Of a stretch of DNA of 64,000 nt, positions 62,901 to 64,000 are shown one piece after another (within the stretch, counting starts at the first letter, position 1; each line of letters opens with the position of its first letter). Under the pieces are notes generated by a model. The model searched no databases, was not told where the DNA came from, and worked only from the letters and a program-made list of their open reading frames with translations. Source of the DNA: Vigna angularis (lineage: Eukaryota > Streptophyta > Magnoliopsida > Fabales > Fabaceae); assembly GCF_016808095.1 (NCBI RefSeq), contig NC_068970.1:17590501-17654500 (forward strand), read 5' to 3'. Position numbers and translations under genes: made by a program.

Positions 62901-63425
62901 AATACTCTTTTTTATTTTCTTTCTTCTTTTTTTTTCATCTTCTCCTCCTCCTCCTCCTTTCCCAGCCTTTTTTCTTATTGTCGTCGTTGTCACCACCGCA
63001 TTTGTCGCCTCAACTCATGTTTTGACTTCTCTTCTTCCTTTTCCTCTTCCTTATCTTTTCATATATATATATATATACACACACTACTGTGTGGAATATT
63101 TTTTTACTAGTTTTTATCAACCCAATGCATTAAAACAGGTAAAGGATTTTTTAATTGACATATTTGTTTTATTTCGTGCATGTAAATAAAAATAATTTAA
63201 AAAACATCAAATAAAGAGAATAAAAAATATTTCATTTTTTAATTATAATTTTTTTATGAATTTTTTTTCTTGTAACTTTATAAGTAGCTTTGATATATTG
63301 TTATTGTTATTTCAAAATTTGTTTAATTGTGATATTAGTTGGTAAGGAAAATACAAGTTGATATTGTTTTATTTTGCAGTATAATTGAACTTTGTTGTTG
63401 TTGCAAGTGCGACTCATTCTTTTAA
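59941..63425 (+). CDS. CYSTM-type cysteine-rich tail-membrane small protein, three exons
   Basis: Exons are 59941-59995, 60109-60217 and 63380-63425 (210 bp, 69 residues). Donors are CAG-G|gtatc and AAATG|gtatg; acceptors are caacag| and attttgcag|. The phases (1, then 2) fit. The protein begins MSHDDDEKHSPVGAPPPQ. A Pro-rich tract follows (PPVYPPLDGAPQYVQQPLPP), then MGCFEKC, and the last exon adds IIELCCCCKCDSFF and a stop. A Pro/Gln/Tyr-rich front with a Cys-rich C-terminal module is the CYSTM plan. These proteins are thought to insert by their tail in membranes and to act in stress tolerance, often as dimers. Intron 2 is 3162 bp and contains a Tat-type retrotransposon. Exons 1-2 are clear. 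Exon 3 rests on the acceptor, phase and Cys run, and no transcript was checked. Confidence 0.78.
60797..61188 (+). repeat. Left LTR of the Tat-type element
   Basis: It contains TATA-like 'atctataaattcaag' (about 60998) and the signature 'gttgactttgacatcagag' (61053-61071). Confidence 0.82.
61215..61895 (-). pseudogene. Antisense ORF remnant of a Tat element (putative gypsy-type aORF)
   Basis: Two minus frames lie in series. The first (61895-61515) is Ser/Val/Asp-rich. The second (61409-61215) reads GQSLEEFAGKVDLVKATTDP, then KHFKLAVCKKNERVFHGKKG, NFFYSYSTLVK. The second recalls plant proteins annotated as 'putative gypsy type transposon', which Tat-lineage elements are reported to carry as an extra antisense ORF. 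They are separated by stops, so the gene is broken. The function of such aORFs is unknown. The family call is from memory of the motif style. Confidence 0.5.
62124..62505 (+). repeat. Right LTR of the Tat-type element
   Basis: It is colinear with the left LTR, with the same TATA-like and R-U5 blocks (ttctgcagataacgtccc at about 62389). Confidence 0.82.
62690..63100. mobile_element. Dispersed repeat fragment in the CYSTM intron, same style as 4493-5142 and 27760-28360
   Basis: It has 'attattgacggatgcaaaac', 'ccatagataaatatc' and a CT-rich tract (62905-62970), in the same order as the other two loci. There is a short (TA)n at 63060-63076. The 98-residue frame over the tract is low-complexity. 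Confidence 0.35.
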
Positions 63426-64000
63426 GTTCCAAAGAGGTATGTATAGTGATCCAACAAAAACTATTTGGTTGACTCATTAACATCGATGTCATCAAGTCAA
63501 TACTAGAAATGTTAACAAATGTTTAGACTGTTATTGTAATTTATGTTTCCTCAAGAATAGTAAATTCTTATGATAGATATAATTTATGTGGGTAAAATGT
63601 TTAATTTATGGATTAATTATATGTTGTATGAGTTTATATTTCACATTAATTATAAATGAGAAAGTTAAACATTTTATAAAGTAAAATATTTATAAATCCA
63701 TTGTTTTACTTTTTTTTTTAGTTGGAAGTAATGTATTTTTTTTATATAAGTTGGATTTATATCTCAACGTTATATCTTCTTAATGAATTTGTTCTGATGT
63801 ATATATTGATCCATTAACATCTATGAATTTAATTTTATTATATTTATTTAAATCATTACAAGTTACTCAATTTTTTTCTTTCTTAATATATTGTTTTTTC
63901 CTTTCAATCAATTAGTTTTATTTGTTAAGAATTACTTTTTTGAACAAATTCTAAAATATGAGATTATGAAATCAATGTACATTGTCTTATATACTGAAAT
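63426..64000 (+). other. 3' flank of the CYSTM gene
   Basis: This follows the TAA of the proposed last exon and is AT-rich. The 3' UTR end was not fixed. No other gene begins before the window edge. Confidence 0.5.

Noticed and set aside
1..64000. tRNA, rRNA or organellar insert
   Set aside because: No cloverleaf A/B-box pairs, rRNA cores or organelle-like gene runs were noticed by eye; a tRNAscan or BLAST run would be needed to exclude short ones.

Overview
Plant nuclear DNA. The window is very AT-rich, with introns bounded by GT..AG, long noncoding stretches, many (AT)n arrays and several transposon superfamilies. Protein families and dispersed repeats suggest a legume, probably of the bean/cowpea group (Phaseoleae), but this is inferred from family resemblance and was not checked by any search.

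Five host genes are supported. (1) A PUB30/31-type U-box E3 ligase on the minus strand, cut by the left edge (1-964). (2) A one-exon gene at 9876-10343 for a 155-residue plant-specific protein with three PRSxS motifs. (3) A five-exon D1-type cyclin on the minus strand (34074-35398). (4) A three-exon PADRE/DUF4228 protein with an acylation-type MGNC start (51590-53943). (5) A small CYSTM-type cysteine-rich tail-membrane protein (59941-63425), whose 46-bp last exon lies beyond a 3.16-kb intron carrying a retrotransposon. They are spaced singly and show no sign of working as a cluster.

The rest is mostly mobile-element sequence, and several elements can be delimited to the base. These are a Pack-MULE with a perfect 9-bp target duplication carrying a piece of an FCS-like zinc-finger gene (12593-13850); two copies of one hAT-type element nested head to head, each with a perfect 8-bp duplication (17869-19137 and 18149-18813); an internally deleted Ty1/copia element with nearly identical LTRs (30794-33111); a 2.49-kb putative solo LTR with a perfect 5-bp duplication (38178-40670); and a small Tat-type Ty3/gypsy derivative with a perfect 5-bp duplication inside the CYSTM intron (60797-62505). 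CACTA-like elements, older LTR fragments and a second gene-carrying inverted-repeat element are less certain.

Other repeats include a 73-bp-period degenerate tandem array (5208-about 5960), palindrome-rich repeats inside the solo LTR, and at least eight (AT)n or (TA)n arrays. I saw no rRNA, tRNA, CRISPR or prokaryotic features. The main interest is in how genes and elements are combined: gene capture, same-family nesting, and a short essential-looking exon kept across a transposon-loaded intron. I saw no new enzymatic system.
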